Assembly: GCA_900546105.1 (NCBI GenBank)
Contig: URBP01000013.1
Span: forward strand, 1-32,460
Reading direction: 5' to 3'
DNA: 32,460 bases
Source: an uncultured Collinsella sp.
GTDB taxonomy: Bacteria > Actinomycetota > Coriobacteriia > Coriobacteriales > Coriobacteriaceae
Position 1 is the stretch's first letter; each line of letters starts with the position of its first letter. Made by a program: the position numbers and the translations under genes. Positions 6,826 through 14,522 of this stretch are shown here, piece by piece. The notes under the pieces were generated by a model. The model saw only the letters and a program-made list of their open reading frames with translations. It made no database searches and was not told the origin of the DNA.

Positions 6826-9168
6826 ATGGCTCAAGATAAGTTCGATGTGGGCGGCATGACGTGCGCCGCCTGCCAGGCGCACGTGGACCGTGCCGTGAGC
6901 AAGCTCGACGGCGTCCAAAGCGTCGCGGTCAACCTGCTCGCCGGCTCCATGCTGGTCGACTACGACCCCGCGCAGGTCTCCCCCGACGACATCTGTACCG
7001 CCGTCGATCGCGCGGGTTATTCGGCCTCGCCCGTTAGCACGGGCACCGATGCCGCCAACTCAAACGGCAACGCGCAAGCCAGGTCCGGCGCCGCCCATAT
7101 GGAGTCGCCGACCAAAAAGTTGGAGGCCGCCGCCTCTGCCATGCGCACCCGCCTCATCGTCTCGATCGTATTCCTCATCCCACTGTTCTACATAGGCATG
7201 GGGCACATGCTCGGTTGGCCACTGCCCGGCGTCTTCACCGACCACACCCACAGCATGACGCTCGCGCTCACCGAGCTCGTCCTGCTCATTCCCATCGTCT
7301 ACGTCAACGACGCATACTTTATCAACGGGTTTAAATCGCTTACGCACGGCGCGCCTACCATGGACGCCCTTATTGCCGTGGGCGCCACTGCTTCCATCGC
7401 CTGGTCGCTCTACGCCATGTTCATCATGGCCGACCAGCTAGCCGCGGGCCAGGTCCACGAGGCCATGATGACGGGCATGGACAACCTGTATTTTGAGAGC
7501 GCCGGCACAATCCTGTCGCTCGTCACCGCGGGCAAATATCTCGAGACACGCAGCAAATCCAAGACCGGCGGCGCCATCGAGGCGCTCATCGACTTGGCGC
7601 CCAAGACCGCGACCGTCGTTGCCGATGACGGCACCGAAACCACCGTCGACGTCGACAGCATCCTTCCCGGCCAGGTGCTGCGTGTGCGTCCCGGCGAGTC
7701 CATCCCCGTTGACGGCGTGGTGCTCGAGGGCAGCTCGGCCGTGGACGAGAGTGCGCTGACCGGCGAGTCCATCCCCGTGGAGAAGACCGCCGGCGACACT
7801 GTCAACGCGGCCACGGTCAACCGCACGGGCTCGTTTACCTTCCGCGCCACGCGTGTGGGCGCCGATACGTCGCTCGCCAAGATTATCCAGCTCGTCGAGG
7901 ACGCCAACGCTACCAAGGCGCCCATCGCCCGCATGGCCGACAAGGTCGCCGGCGTGTTCGTGCCCGTGGTGTTCGTGATTTCGGCCGTGACCTTTGCGGT
8001 GTGGATGGCACTGACTGGCAGCATAAACGAGGCGCTCACCTCCGCCGTGGCCGTGCTGGTGATCAGCTGCCCGTGCGCGCTGGGCCTGGCCACGCCCGTC
8101 GCCATTATGGTCGGCACCGGCAAGGGCGCCGAGATGGGCATTCTGTTCAAGAGCGCCGAGGCGCTGGAGAATCTGCGCAGCGTGGGCACCGTGGTGCTCG
8201 ATAAGACGGGAACGGTCACTCGCGGCAAGCCTGCCGTGACCGATATCGTGGTAGCCACGCGCGCTGACGGATCGCCCGCCATGAGCGAAAAGGCGCTGCT
8301 CAAGCTGGCCGCCGCGTTGGAGCGCTCGAGCGAGCACCCGCTGGCCGAGGCGATTATGGCCGAGTGCGAGTCGCGCGGAATCGTCGCGCGCATGGTCGAG
8401 GACTTTGCTGCCGTGCCCGGTCGTGGCGTTACGGCACGCGAGGGGCAGAATATCATCGCGGCCGGCAACGTGCGTCTGATGAACGAGCTGGGCGCGGAGG
8501 TGCCCGCCGGTCTTGCCGAGCAGTTCGCTGCCGAGGGCAAGACGCCGCTGTTCTTTGCCAAGAACGGCGAGCTCGTTGGTACCATCGCCGTGGCTGACGA
8601 GGTCAAAGAAACGAGTGCCGAGGCCATCGCCGCGCTCCGCAAGCTCGGCGTCGACGTGCGCATGCTCACCGGCGACAACCGCGTGACGGCCGAGGCCATC
8701 GCCCGCCGCGTGGGGCTGAGCAGCGAACAGGTCATCGCCGACGTCCTGCCCGCCGACAAGGAACGCCACGTGCGCGAACTGCAAGATGCGGGCGGCAAGG
8801 TCGCCATGGTGGGCGACGGCATCAACGACTCCCCCGCCCTGGCGCGCGCCGACGTGGGCCTTGCCATTGGCACCGGCGCCGACATCGCCAAGGAGGGCGC
8901 CGACGTGGTACTCATGCGCAGCGACCTCATGGACGTCGCCCGCGCCATCGAGCTTTCGCGCGCCACGATCCGCAACATCAAGCAGGACCTGTTCTGGGCG
9001 CTGTTCTACAACGGCATCGGCATTCCGCTGGCGGCGGGCGTGTTCTTCCCGCTCACCGGATGGCAGCTCTCGCCGATGTTTGGCGCTGCGGCCATGAGCC
9101 TGTCGAGCGTATGCGTCGTAAGCAACGCTCTACGCCTGCGAACCTTTAAGCCGAAAGTGGCAAAATAG
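6826..9168 (+). CDS. copA: Copper-exporting P1B-type ATPase
   Basis: A membrane pump (780 aa) that exports Cu(I) using ATP. Visible in order: one N-terminal heavy-metal domain with GMTCAAC (Cys13, Cys16), membrane helices from about residue 105, the TGES actuator loop at 312-315, the metal site CPC at 415-417 in SCPCALGLATP, the phosphorylation site DKTGT at 459-463, SEHPLAEAI in the nucleotide domain, and GDGINDSP from 663. CPC marks the copper/silver class. The ATG at 6826 follows AAAGGAG. An upstream in-frame ATG at 6784 overlaps the leader just after the -10 box and is unlikely. It is the first gene of copA-copZ-csoR and presumably CsoR-controlled. Confidence 0.96.
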   Translation: MAQDKFDVGGMTCAACQAHVDRAVSKLDGVQSVAVNLLAGSMLVDYDPAQVSPDDICTAVDRAGYSASPVSTGTDAANSNGNAQARSGAAHMESPTKKLEAAASAMRTRLIVSIVFLIPLFYIGMGHMLGWPLPGVFTDHTHSMTLALTELVLLIPIVYVNDAYFINGFKSLTHGAPTMDALIAVGATASIAWSLYAMFIMADQLAAGQVHEAMMTGMDNLYFESAGTILSLVTAGKYLETRSKSKTGGAIEALIDLAPKTATVVADDGTETTVDVDSILPGQVLRVRPGESIPVDGVVLEGSSAVDESALTGESIPVEKTAGDTVNAATVNRTGSFTFRATRVGADTSLAKIIQLVEDANATKAPIARMADKVAGVFVPVVFVISAVTFAVWMALTGSINEALTSAVAVLVISCPCALGLATPVAIMVGTGKGAEMGILFKSAEALENLRSVGTVVLDKTGTVTRGKPAVTDIVVATRADGSPAMSEKALLKLAAALERSSEHPLAEAIMAECESRGIVARMVEDFAAVPGRGVTAREGQNIIAAGNVRLMNELGAEVPAGLAEQFAAEGKTPLFFAKNGELVGTIAVADEVKETSAEAIAALRKLGVDVRMLTGDNRVTAEAIARRVGLSSEQVIADVLPADKERHVRELQDAGGKVAMVGDGINDSPALARADVGLAIGTGADIAKEGADVVLMRSDLMDVARAIELSRATIRNIKQDLFWALFYNGIGIPLAAGVFFPLTGWQLSPMFGAAAMSLSSVCVVSNALRLRTFKPKVAK

Positions 9169-9192
9169 GCTCACCATTAAGTCCATTTAGAA

Positions 9193-9294
9193 CGGGTTTT
9201 CCAGGTGCCCGAGATTGACCTGAAAGAGGAGCGACGCGTACTTTGGTACGCGAGCGACGGCTTGAAGGTCAAGGTCGGGTGCCTGGGAAAGCCG
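9193..9294 (+). ncRNA. 102-nt long symmetric hairpin between copA and copZ
   Basis: Position 9193 faces 9294 and every base inward stays in register to a TTTG tetraloop (9242-9245). Helices: CGCGTAC/GTACGCG (9235-9241 with 9246-9252), GAA/TTC-type (9224-9226 with 9261-9263), TTGACCT/AGGTCAA (9215-9221 with 9266-9272), CCCGA/TCGGG (9208-9212 with 9275-9279), CCAGG/CCTGG (9201-9205 with 9282-9286), plus an outer stem. They are separated by equal-sized internal loops: an 8x8 loop with AGCGA on both sides, a tandem G-A pair, another 2x2 mismatch, and G-T wobbles. It starts 25 nt after the copA stop and ends 21 nt before the copZ ATG. I infer an mRNA element; a dispersed palindromic repeat is the alternative. 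Confidence 0.6.
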
Positions 9295-9315
9295 ACATAA
9301 CAGAGAGGAATACCC

Positions 9316-9537
9316 ATGCGTTACACAATCAAGACTTCCGGCCTTATGTGCGGCCACTGCGACGCCACCGTCGAGACGGCACTGCTCAACGTTGCCGGCG
9401 TGACCGATGCCGACGCCGATCACGAGACCCAGACTGTCCAGGTGGAGTGCGCCGATACCGTGACCGCTGAGCAGCTCGCCGCCGCTGTCGAGGGCGCCGG
9501 CGAGAAGTTCCACGCCCTGTCCGTAACCGCCGCGTAA
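9316..9537 (+). CDS. copZ: Copper chaperone of the heavy-metal-associated family
   Basis: A small cytosolic protein (73 aa) that carries Cu(I) to CopA and CsoR. It is a single ferredoxin-like heavy-metal domain with MCGHC (Cys12, Cys15) in the first loop, the expected length, and alternating beta/alpha pattern to the end. GAGAGGA lies about 8 nt before the ATG, just after the long hairpin. The position between the pump and the repressor supports copper over mercury. The chaperone is usually needed in excess of the pump, so the upstream hairpin may let its message outlive copA's; that is inference. Confidence 0.92.
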   Translation: MRYTIKTSGLMCGHCDATVETALLNVAGVTDADADHETQTVQVECADTVTAEQLAAAVEGAGEKFHALSVTAA

Positions 9538-9575
9538 CGACCCACGCGCACCCCGACCAGAAACGAGGACTCGCC

Positions 9576-9848
9576 ATGATGGCAGACCACAAATCGGTGA
9601 CCCGCATGCTCAAGACGGCACGCGGTCAGATCGACGGCATCCTGCGGATGGTCGAGGAGGACCGCTACTGCGTCGATATTTCCACGCAGCTCATGGCCAC
9701 ACAGGCGCTCCTTGCGCGCATTAATGCCGACGTACTCAAGGCACATATCGAGGGCTGCGTGACTTCGGCAATCGAATCGGGCGACGAAGACCTCAAGGCC
9801 GCCAAGCTCGCCGAGATCGAGCGCGTCGTCGACAAGCTCTCCAAGTAA
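9576..9848 (+). CDS. csoR: Copper-sensing repressor CsoR
   Basis: An all-helical repressor of the CsoR/RcnR family (90 aa) that leaves DNA on binding Cu(I). The copper ligand set is visible: Cys32 in YCVDIS, then His57 and Cys61 in AHIEGC. The N-terminal K...RLK...GQI..I-type helix (SVTRMLKTARGQIDGILRM) is typical. The ATG at 9576 is followed by a second ATG; GAGGA upstream fits the first. It closes the copper operon, 38 nt after copZ, and most likely acts on the site at 6753-6767. Confidence 0.93.
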   Translation: MMADHKSVTRMLKTARGQIDGILRMVEEDRYCVDISTQLMATQALLARINADVLKAHIEGCVTSAIESGDEDLKAAKLAEIERVVDKLSK

Positions 9849-9850
9849 TT

Positions 9851-9946
9851 GGGGCATTGGGGACAGACTTCTTTGCACCATCTTGGTGTATCGGGGATAG
9901 GTACGTTTGCACCACCTTGGTGCAGATTAACCTGTCCCCCTTGCTC
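9851..9946. repeat. Three GGGGACA-family elements after csoR
   Basis: One element at 9851-9879 (GGGGCATTGGGGACAG... ending TTTGCACC), one at 9885-9913 (GGTGTATCGGGGATAG... ending TTTGCACC), and one inverted at 9919-9946 (GGTGCAGATTAACCTGTCCC, ending TTGCTC). All are 28-29 bp. This is the same tandem layout as at 30-113, with both orientations present. No other csoR terminator is seen. Confidence 0.6.
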
Positions 9947-9994
9947 TAAATCGGGTATAAAGGCGAGCAGCATATCGAACGAAAGGCAATTTGC

Positions 9995-10468
9995 ATGAAT
10001 GACTTTATGAAGGGTCGCAATGGTGCCGATGAGCTCACCATCGTGATGGGCTTTGCTGGAATCGTCATCGCGATGATCGGATCGATGGCCCGTATCCAGT
10101 GGCTCAGCTGGATCGCCATCGCCGTGATCGTGATCGGCGTGCTGCGCGGCCTGTCCAAAAATATCGATGCACGTCGCAAGGAGAACGAGGCCTTTGTCGC
10201 CGCGACCGCGAACGTCCCCGGCTTGGGCAAATTCGTCGCCAGTTTGGGCGGCGGCGCTGCGGCGGCCAACGCCTCGCGCGCAGCCGGAACGAGCAAGGAA
10301 GACTTTGAGCGCGCCAAACGCACGGCCAAGAAGATGTGGAAGGGCCGTAAGACCACGGCATACCTCAAGTGCCCCAACTGTGGCCAGATGCTCTCCGTCC
10401 CCAAGGGCAAGGGCAAAATCCGCGTCACCTGCCCCAAGTGTCACGCCAAGATGGAAACCCGCTCCTAG
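9995..10468 (+). CDS. Membrane protein with C-terminal zinc ribbon
   Basis: A protein of 157 aa. Two hydrophobic segments (about 14-31 and 35-51) form a short membrane hairpin at the N-terminus. A basic, alanine-rich linker follows, then a zinc ribbon with CPNC (126-129) and CPKC (146-149), the arrangement of a zinc-ribbon/MJ0042-like finger on a cytoplasmic tail. AAAGG lies about 9 nt before the ATG, and TATAAA at 9956-9961 could be its -10. It ends in a shared terminator with the convergent amidohydrolase gene. I do not recognise a specific function; similar proteins in rhodanese or rhomboid contexts are unrelated here. Confidence 0.8.
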   Translation: MNDFMKGRNGADELTIVMGFAGIVIAMIGSMARIQWLSWIAIAVIVIGVLRGLSKNIDARRKENEAFVAATANVPGLGKFVASLGGGAAAANASRAAGTSKEDFERAKRTAKKMWKGRKTTAYLKCPNCGQMLSVPKGKGKIRVTCPKCHAKMETRS

Positions 10469-10479
10469 CGCCCGCACAC

Positions 10480-10508
10480 GGGACAAATTAATCAGGTTTG
10501 TTTGTCCC
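10480..10508. repeat. GGGACAA-armed 29-bp palindromic element
   Basis: GGGACAA (10480-10486) pairs with TTGTCCC (10502-10508) around ATTAATCAGGTTTGT. It is again 29 bp, and the centre resembles the AATCAGGTT half of other members, but here the GGGACA word is in the arms. It sits 11 bp after the zinc-ribbon gene. Confidence 0.5.
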
Positions 10509-10530
10509 AAATCTTAAGTATTTGTTCGAT

Positions 10531-10568
10531 AAAAAAGCCGAGGCCTCGTGTTGAGACCTCGGCTTTTT
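10531..10568. terminator. Bidirectional intrinsic terminator
   Basis: AAAAAAGCCGAGG (10531-10543) faces CCTCGGCTTTTT (10557-10568). The A run and T run give a U tract on either strand, so it serves both the zinc-ribbon gene (plus) and the amidohydrolase gene (minus). Confidence 0.92.
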
Positions 10569-10601
10569 GTATGCGGCAACGGAGCTGTCCCTTTGACTCG
10601 T

Positions 10602-11972
10602 CTACGCCACACCGTCGCGGGCAAGCTCCTCGGCCAACGCCTCGGCAGGCATGGCCATAATCGCGTCGAGCTCCGCGTCAACCTCGGGGATACGCTTGAC
10701 CTTGAGCTTGCGCACCAGATCGCCACGGCACATCACATACATCGGCTCACGAAGAGCGCACGGGTCATCGAGCGGGTTCTCGCGCGTCACCAGGATATCG
10801 GCGGCCTTACCGCACTCGATTGCGCCGGTCTCGCCGTCCAGCCCCAGCAGCCCGGCATTGACCTGCGTGGCCGTATGCAGCGCGAAGGCGTTGCTCACGC
10901 CGACATACTTGGCAAAATAGGCCACCTCGCGCCACATGTCGTACTGGGTCACGAACGGGCAGCTCGAATCTGTGCCAAGGCCCACCTTAACGCCAGCTTC
11001 CAGTGCGGCACGAGCGCTCTCGATAATGCCCGAGCACACGATATCGCCGTTCTTCTTTTGCGTATCGGTCGAATGGGTCTTTTCCGGATCGAGCAGCACA
11101 AACGGCAGCGCGGGGCTGATAGTGCAGGTAACGCTGGGCGCACGCCCCTCAAGCTGCGTGCCCGCGGCGCCGCGGTACAGTTCCAAGATCTCGGGCGTCA
11201 ACGGAGCGCCGTGCTCAATCGTGTCAACACCGGCCTCAAGCGCGGCCTTCACGCCCTCGGTGCTCTCGACATGAGCCATGACCGGCAGTCCCACGTCGTG
11301 GGCAGCCCTGCACGCCGCCGCGGCAACCTCCACCGGCATACGCAGCACGCCTGGCTCACCCACCTCGGTCGCGTCGAACACGCCGCCCGTTACGAACAGT
11401 TTAATGACATCGGCACCGCGCGCATACAGGTCGCGCACCTGTTCGGCTGCCTCGGCGGGACTGTTTGCCACCTGGGCGAACAAGCCTGCACCATGGCCGC
11501 CCGGCACCGTGACACCCGTTCCCGGCGCCACCAGGCGAGGACCTTGATACTTGCCAGCATCGATAGCATCGCGCACGGCAAGATCGGCAAACAGCGGATC
11601 GCCCGCGCCGCGCACCGTGGTCACGCCACTTGCCAGCTGCTGCTGGGCGCTGCCTTTAAGAATGTGGCGCACGATGGCGCGGCCCACGGGATTATCGAGC
11701 TTCTTCATCAGCGCGCCTGCATCGCCCGCCGAAACCGGCTTGCCCGAACCGCACAGATGCACATGCATATTGATGAGGCCCGGCATGAGATACGCCCCTG
11801 CCAGGTCGATAACCTCGGCACCTGCAGGCGCCTGTGCCACAGCACTCGGCCCCATCCACGTGATGAGACCGCGCTCAACGGCCACGGCCATGTCGGGCTG
11901 CGGCTCCATATGTTCCGAACCATCCAGAACAGTCGCATTGATAAACAACGTAGAACGATCGGCAGACGCCAT
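10602..11972 (-). CDS. Metal-dependent amidohydrolase, prolidase/imidazolonepropionase-like
   Basis: A cytoplasmic hydrolase of 456 aa. Visible metal site: HVH at residues 70-72, a Lys at 191 in DVIKLFVTGG (the carbamylated lysine position), His234 in MAHVES, His254 in IEHG and Asp335 in GTDSS. This is a two-metal amidohydrolase set, closest in style to Xaa-Pro dipeptidase-like and imidazolonepropionase-like enzymes. Substrate cannot be read from the sequence. The ATG at 11972 has GGAGGAG 7 nt upstream; a longer frame to 12101 has no site and runs toward the repeat array. It appears monocistronic, with the shared terminator at 10531-10568. Confidence 0.88.
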   Translation of the reverse strand: MASADRSTLFINATVLDGSEHMEPQPDMAVAVERGLITWMGPSAVAQAPAGAEVIDLAGAYLMPGLINMHVHLCGSGKPVSAGDAGALMKKLDNPVGRAIVRHILKGSAQQQLASGVTTVRGAGDPLFADLAVRDAIDAGKYQGPRLVAPGTGVTVPGGHGAGLFAQVANSPAEAAEQVRDLYARGADVIKLFVTGGVFDATEVGEPGVLRMPVEVAAAACRAAHDVGLPVMAHVESTEGVKAALEAGVDTIEHGAPLTPEILELYRGAAGTQLEGRAPSVTCTISPALPFVLLDPEKTHSTDTQKKNGDIVCSGIIESARAALEAGVKVGLGTDSSCPFVTQYDMWREVAYFAKYVGVSNAFALHTATQVNAGLLGLDGETGAIECGKAADILVTRENPLDDPCALREPMYVMCRGDLVRKLKVKRIPEVDAELDAIMAMPAEALAEELARDGVA

Positions 11973-12120
11973 ATCGAGCTCCTCCCCCTCAGAAAACTTG
12001 AACATCTGTTCATTATTATCCAGCGCGGCAGGATTGCTGCGGACATATCGGTTAACGGAGGGAAGAGGGGATGTGGGGGACGGAATACGTTGCAGCCCCA
12101 CCCCAGCAACATCAGGGGAA

Positions 12121-12260
12121 TGTCTCGATCTGTAACAGGTACAGGGTTATTGGGCCCCTTGATGTTACAGATCGAGACATTCGGTCGACGTTTCACCGGT
12201 TTGTCTCGATCTGTAACAATTACGAACTCAAACAACTTCTAAACGTTACAGATCGAGACA
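12121..12260 (+). repeat. Two 59-bp palindromes (family A, forward)
   Basis: Units lie at 12121-12179 (perfect 17-bp arms) and 12202-12260 (one end mismatch); starts are 81 bp apart with a 22-bp spacer. The second unit ends 7 bp past the stop of the nuclease-like gene on the minus strand, so it would form a hairpin at that transcript's end. Confidence 0.9.
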
Positions 12261-12267
12261 AAACCTC

Positions 12268-13338
12268 TCAGCGCCCATACCACTGGCGTCTCCATTCCTC
12301 AGCCAATTCAGCCTGCCGAGGAATACCCGCCAGCCTCATTTTCTCGACAAGCTTCCCCGGGTCTTTGAGTTCGTTAAACGTAAACCGAAGCACCTTGTGC
12401 CCGAGCATCGTCAGATGAGACTCTCGCTGACGTTCTGCCACGAATGGGTCAACCGACTCCCGATTCCCACCATCCTGCAGGGTATACTTTCCCTTCCCGT
12501 CGAGCTCGCCGATGACACATGTCCCGTCCTCGAGCCTCCAGAAATAATCAACCCGAAACACCTGGCTCGAATCGAGCGGATCGCGAAACTCCACCTGCAA
12601 CTCTGGCACCGGAAAACCGTATGCAATAAAGAATGCCCGAAAACGAGACTCGCCGCCATTCTCAGACAGCCCGTCCGCATACGACGCGATCACCTGCGCC
12701 CTGCGATACCCTCGCTTGCCCTCGCAATCGGAGCGGAGGCACTCGCACAGGTCATCGCGCGATACGCCCTTTGCTCGCAACGCAGAATCGGCAATCGCCA
12801 GGCCATACGAAAACGGCGCGTGCAGCAGGCAATCCTCTACCGTGTGCCAAAACGGCGTCACCTGCACGCCGTTGACTTGTTCAAGCGCACCAGCCGCCTG
12901 CGGACGCAACAGCCGGCATCCTGCACTCAGCGGCACCGAGCAACCTGTCTTAACAAGAAATCGCGGCCCGAGCAGATCATTCGGCACCTCCAGACCCCAC
13001 AAAAGCGCCGCGTCATAACCCCAAAACGCCCAATCGGGATGAAACTCCGCAAGCCCTTTGACGGTACGCAGCGCTCGCTCCGCCGGCGTCAACGCATCCC
13101 AATCATGTTGAAAACAGAACAAATATGGCTCGGGCTCCGCGATATCATCGGTTCCCACATGACGCCGCAGCCACATGAGCTCGGCATTGTCGTGTGTCAC
13201 AAGCAGTACGCCTTGTTCAGCCGCCTCCGTGAGCCTGGTAAGCATCCTATTCCGTGCCAAGGTGTTACGTGTTGCATGCTTGTGTTTGAAAACGGTATTA
13301 GACACTTTCATCACCACCACATCGGACAAATGGACCAT
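12268..13338 (-). CDS. Nuclease-like protein (AbiEi-like N-part, DUF559-like C-part)
   Basis: A protein of 356 aa. The middle (about 95-190) has FHPDWAFWGYDAALLWGLEVP and a histidine-containing TVEDCLLHAP, recalling AbiEi-type or related DNA-associated proteins. The C-terminal third looks like a PD-(D/E)XK fold of the DUF559/Vsr kind: Glu230 in GGESRFR, Asp264 in RVDYFWR, Glu278 and Lys282 in GELDGKGKY, then a helix with RES and LRFTFNEL. I chose the ATG at 13338, with GGAGG 10-11 nt upstream; the open frame extends to 13404 but runs into a 59-bp palindrome. The gene is bracketed by such palindromes: 7 bp past the stop and 25 bp before the start. Function is uncertain; a restriction, repair or abortive-infection role is possible. 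Confidence 0.72.
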   Translation of the reverse strand: MVHLSDVVVMKVSNTVFKHKHATRNTLARNRMLTRLTEAAEQGVLLVTHDNAELMWLRRHVGTDDIAEPEPYLFCFQHDWDALTPAERALRTVKGLAEFHPDWAFWGYDAALLWGLEVPNDLLGPRFLVKTGCSVPLSAGCRLLRPQAAGALEQVNGVQVTPFWHTVEDCLLHAPFSYGLAIADSALRAKGVSRDDLCECLRSDCEGKRGYRRAQVIASYADGLSENGGESRFRAFFIAYGFPVPELQVEFRDPLDSSQVFRVDYFWRLEDGTCVIGELDGKGKYTLQDGGNRESVDPFVAERQRESHLTMLGHKVLRFTFNELKDPGKLVEKMRLAGIPRQAELAEEWRRQWYGR

Positions 13339-13363
13339 CGGCACCGTTGCCTCCGCTGACAAA

Positions 13364-13422
13364 TGTCTTGATCTGTAACAGTTACGGGCACAAGCGGCCG
13401 CCAAACGTTACAGATCGAGACA
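13364..13422 (+). repeat. Single 59-bp palindrome (family A) before the nuclease-like gene
   Basis: The left arm is TGTCTTGATCTGTAACA (13364-13380) and the right arm CGTTACAGATCGAGACA (13406-13422). The centre begins GTTACGGG, as in the other forward copies. It lies 25 bp upstream of the start at 13338, in the promoter/leader position. Confidence 0.88.
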
Positions 13423-13461
13423 TAAAGACAGAAGGCAAGGCAGGCGACAACTGCCCATCCC

Positions 13462-14169
13462 CTACTCCCATTCCTGCTCGTAAATATTGAGCGACTTCAC
13501 GTACCGCCCCTGGGCGCCCATGATGTCGCGGACCAGCCTCAGAAAAAAGCTGATACACGAGGTATCGAAACCATCATCTAGGTCTTCCGGATGCACCGCG
13601 CCCGGCCCGTCGACCGCCGTGTCGTTCAGGCGCGCGATGTCATACAGGTAGAGCTGTCCCGCCGTAAGCCAAACATCGTCGACGCAGGCGAGGCGCACCG
13701 CAATCGCGCCGTCATTCCAATGCTCCTTTTGCACGATATGCGGGTCGTAGACATCAAAGCGATGATCGGTGCGTGTGTCCTGCAGCGCGACCATGCCGGA
13801 CGCAGGATCCTTGTCCAAAATGCCAAAGCGAGAGAAGTACTGCGTGTCGCGCACCTGCTTAAGTCGCCCAAGCGAGGCAGGAGAAATTGACGCTGGCGGC
13901 TCATCCACATATAGCTCGAGCAGCGTCTTGCCATGGCGATAGGGGCGCTCAAACAGCAGCCAATCGGTAAACGCCATGTTGTAGGCCATGATTTCGTTTT
14001 GAGAAGGTTCCTCGCAATAGCTGAGCCACGGATCGACGATAATCTCGAACTGCTCGCGCGCCGGCTCCAGGAATTGAAACTTCCGCAGCATCCAAAAATG
14101 GGCCATGTCGGCAATATCGTTGCCGACGGCTTCGGACAGCTGCACTCGATCTAAAGCGTGGTCAGTCAT
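13462..14169 (-). CDS. Hypothetical protein, not recognised
   Basis: A soluble, acidic protein of 235 aa with no signal peptide or membrane span. The ATG at 14169 has GAGGAGG 6 nt upstream, and the coding pattern is clear. Notable stretches are YNMAFTDWLLFERPYRHGKT near 64-83 and an aspartate-rich EDLDDGFDTSC near the C-terminus. No catalytic motif stands out. Its end at 13462 lies 40 bp from the family A palindrome at 13364-13422. It could be a coriobacterial family of unknown role. Confidence 0.75.
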   Translation of the reverse strand: MTDHALDRVQLSEAVGNDIADMAHFWMLRKFQFLEPAREQFEIIVDPWLSYCEEPSQNEIMAYNMAFTDWLLFERPYRHGKTLLELYVDEPPASISPASLGRLKQVRDTQYFSRFGILDKDPASGMVALQDTRTDHRFDVYDPHIVQKEHWNDGAIAVRLACVDDVWLTAGQLYLYDIARLNDTAVDGPGAVHPEDLDDGFDTSCISFFLRLVRDIMGAQGRYVKSLNIYEQEWE

Positions 14170-14464
14170 GGCATCCTCCTCAAACTGATGAACCTCAATT
14201 TGAGCTTACGAGGAGGGCGGGCAACCGAGGCAAGCGCGGGCAAAATAGGCCTTCGACTGCAAACCAGATGCTAACCGAACACTTGACAGGGCACTTGACC
14301 GAATGAGCGCACCGCAAAGAAACCGCAGGTAGACATAGACAGCCAGCCCGCCCTTTTGAGCCAGATGCCCGCAGCCACCACAGAAACAACAGGTGGCCAC
14401 AGCCCAAGAAGTCGACAAATGAACACCCGTACGTCGACAAACGAGCAAATCGCTCGCAAAGAGT
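14170..14464. other. Gene-free stretch with short direct repeats
   Basis: I see no convincing gene in these 295 bp. Short frames on the minus strand overlap each other in different frames and lack ribosome sites. Two direct repeats are visible: CACTTGAC at 14280-14287 and 14292-14299, and GTCGACAAA near 14411 and 14434. The promoter of the unrecognised gene at 13462-14169 should lie here. Confidence 0.5.
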
Positions 14465-14505
14465 GTCCCCAACGACTAGACAAATAATGACTAGTCGTTG
14501 GGGAC
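14465..14505. repeat. Perfect 15-bp-arm palindrome after gltD
   Basis: GTCCCCAACGACTAG (14465-14479) is exactly inverted at 14491-14505 around an 11-bp A/T-rich centre. It starts 18 bp past the gltD stop (minus strand). The GGGGAC word is in the arms. It could end the gltBD transcript, although no clean T run follows. Confidence 0.75.
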
Positions 14506-14522
14506 GTTCTTAAATGACTACT

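Noticed and set aside
10548..12242. 564-aa open frame opposite the amidohydrolase
   Set aside because: It covers a terminator and the repeat array and has no motif; the minus frame has the metal ligands.
13339..13404. Upstream extension of the nuclease-like protein
   Set aside because: The extra codons lie largely in the 59-bp palindrome, and the ATG at 13338 has a proper GGAGG site.
14195..14483. Small Cys/Trp-rich proteins on the minus strand
   Set aside because: Three overlapping frames compete, with no ribosome sites or coding bias.
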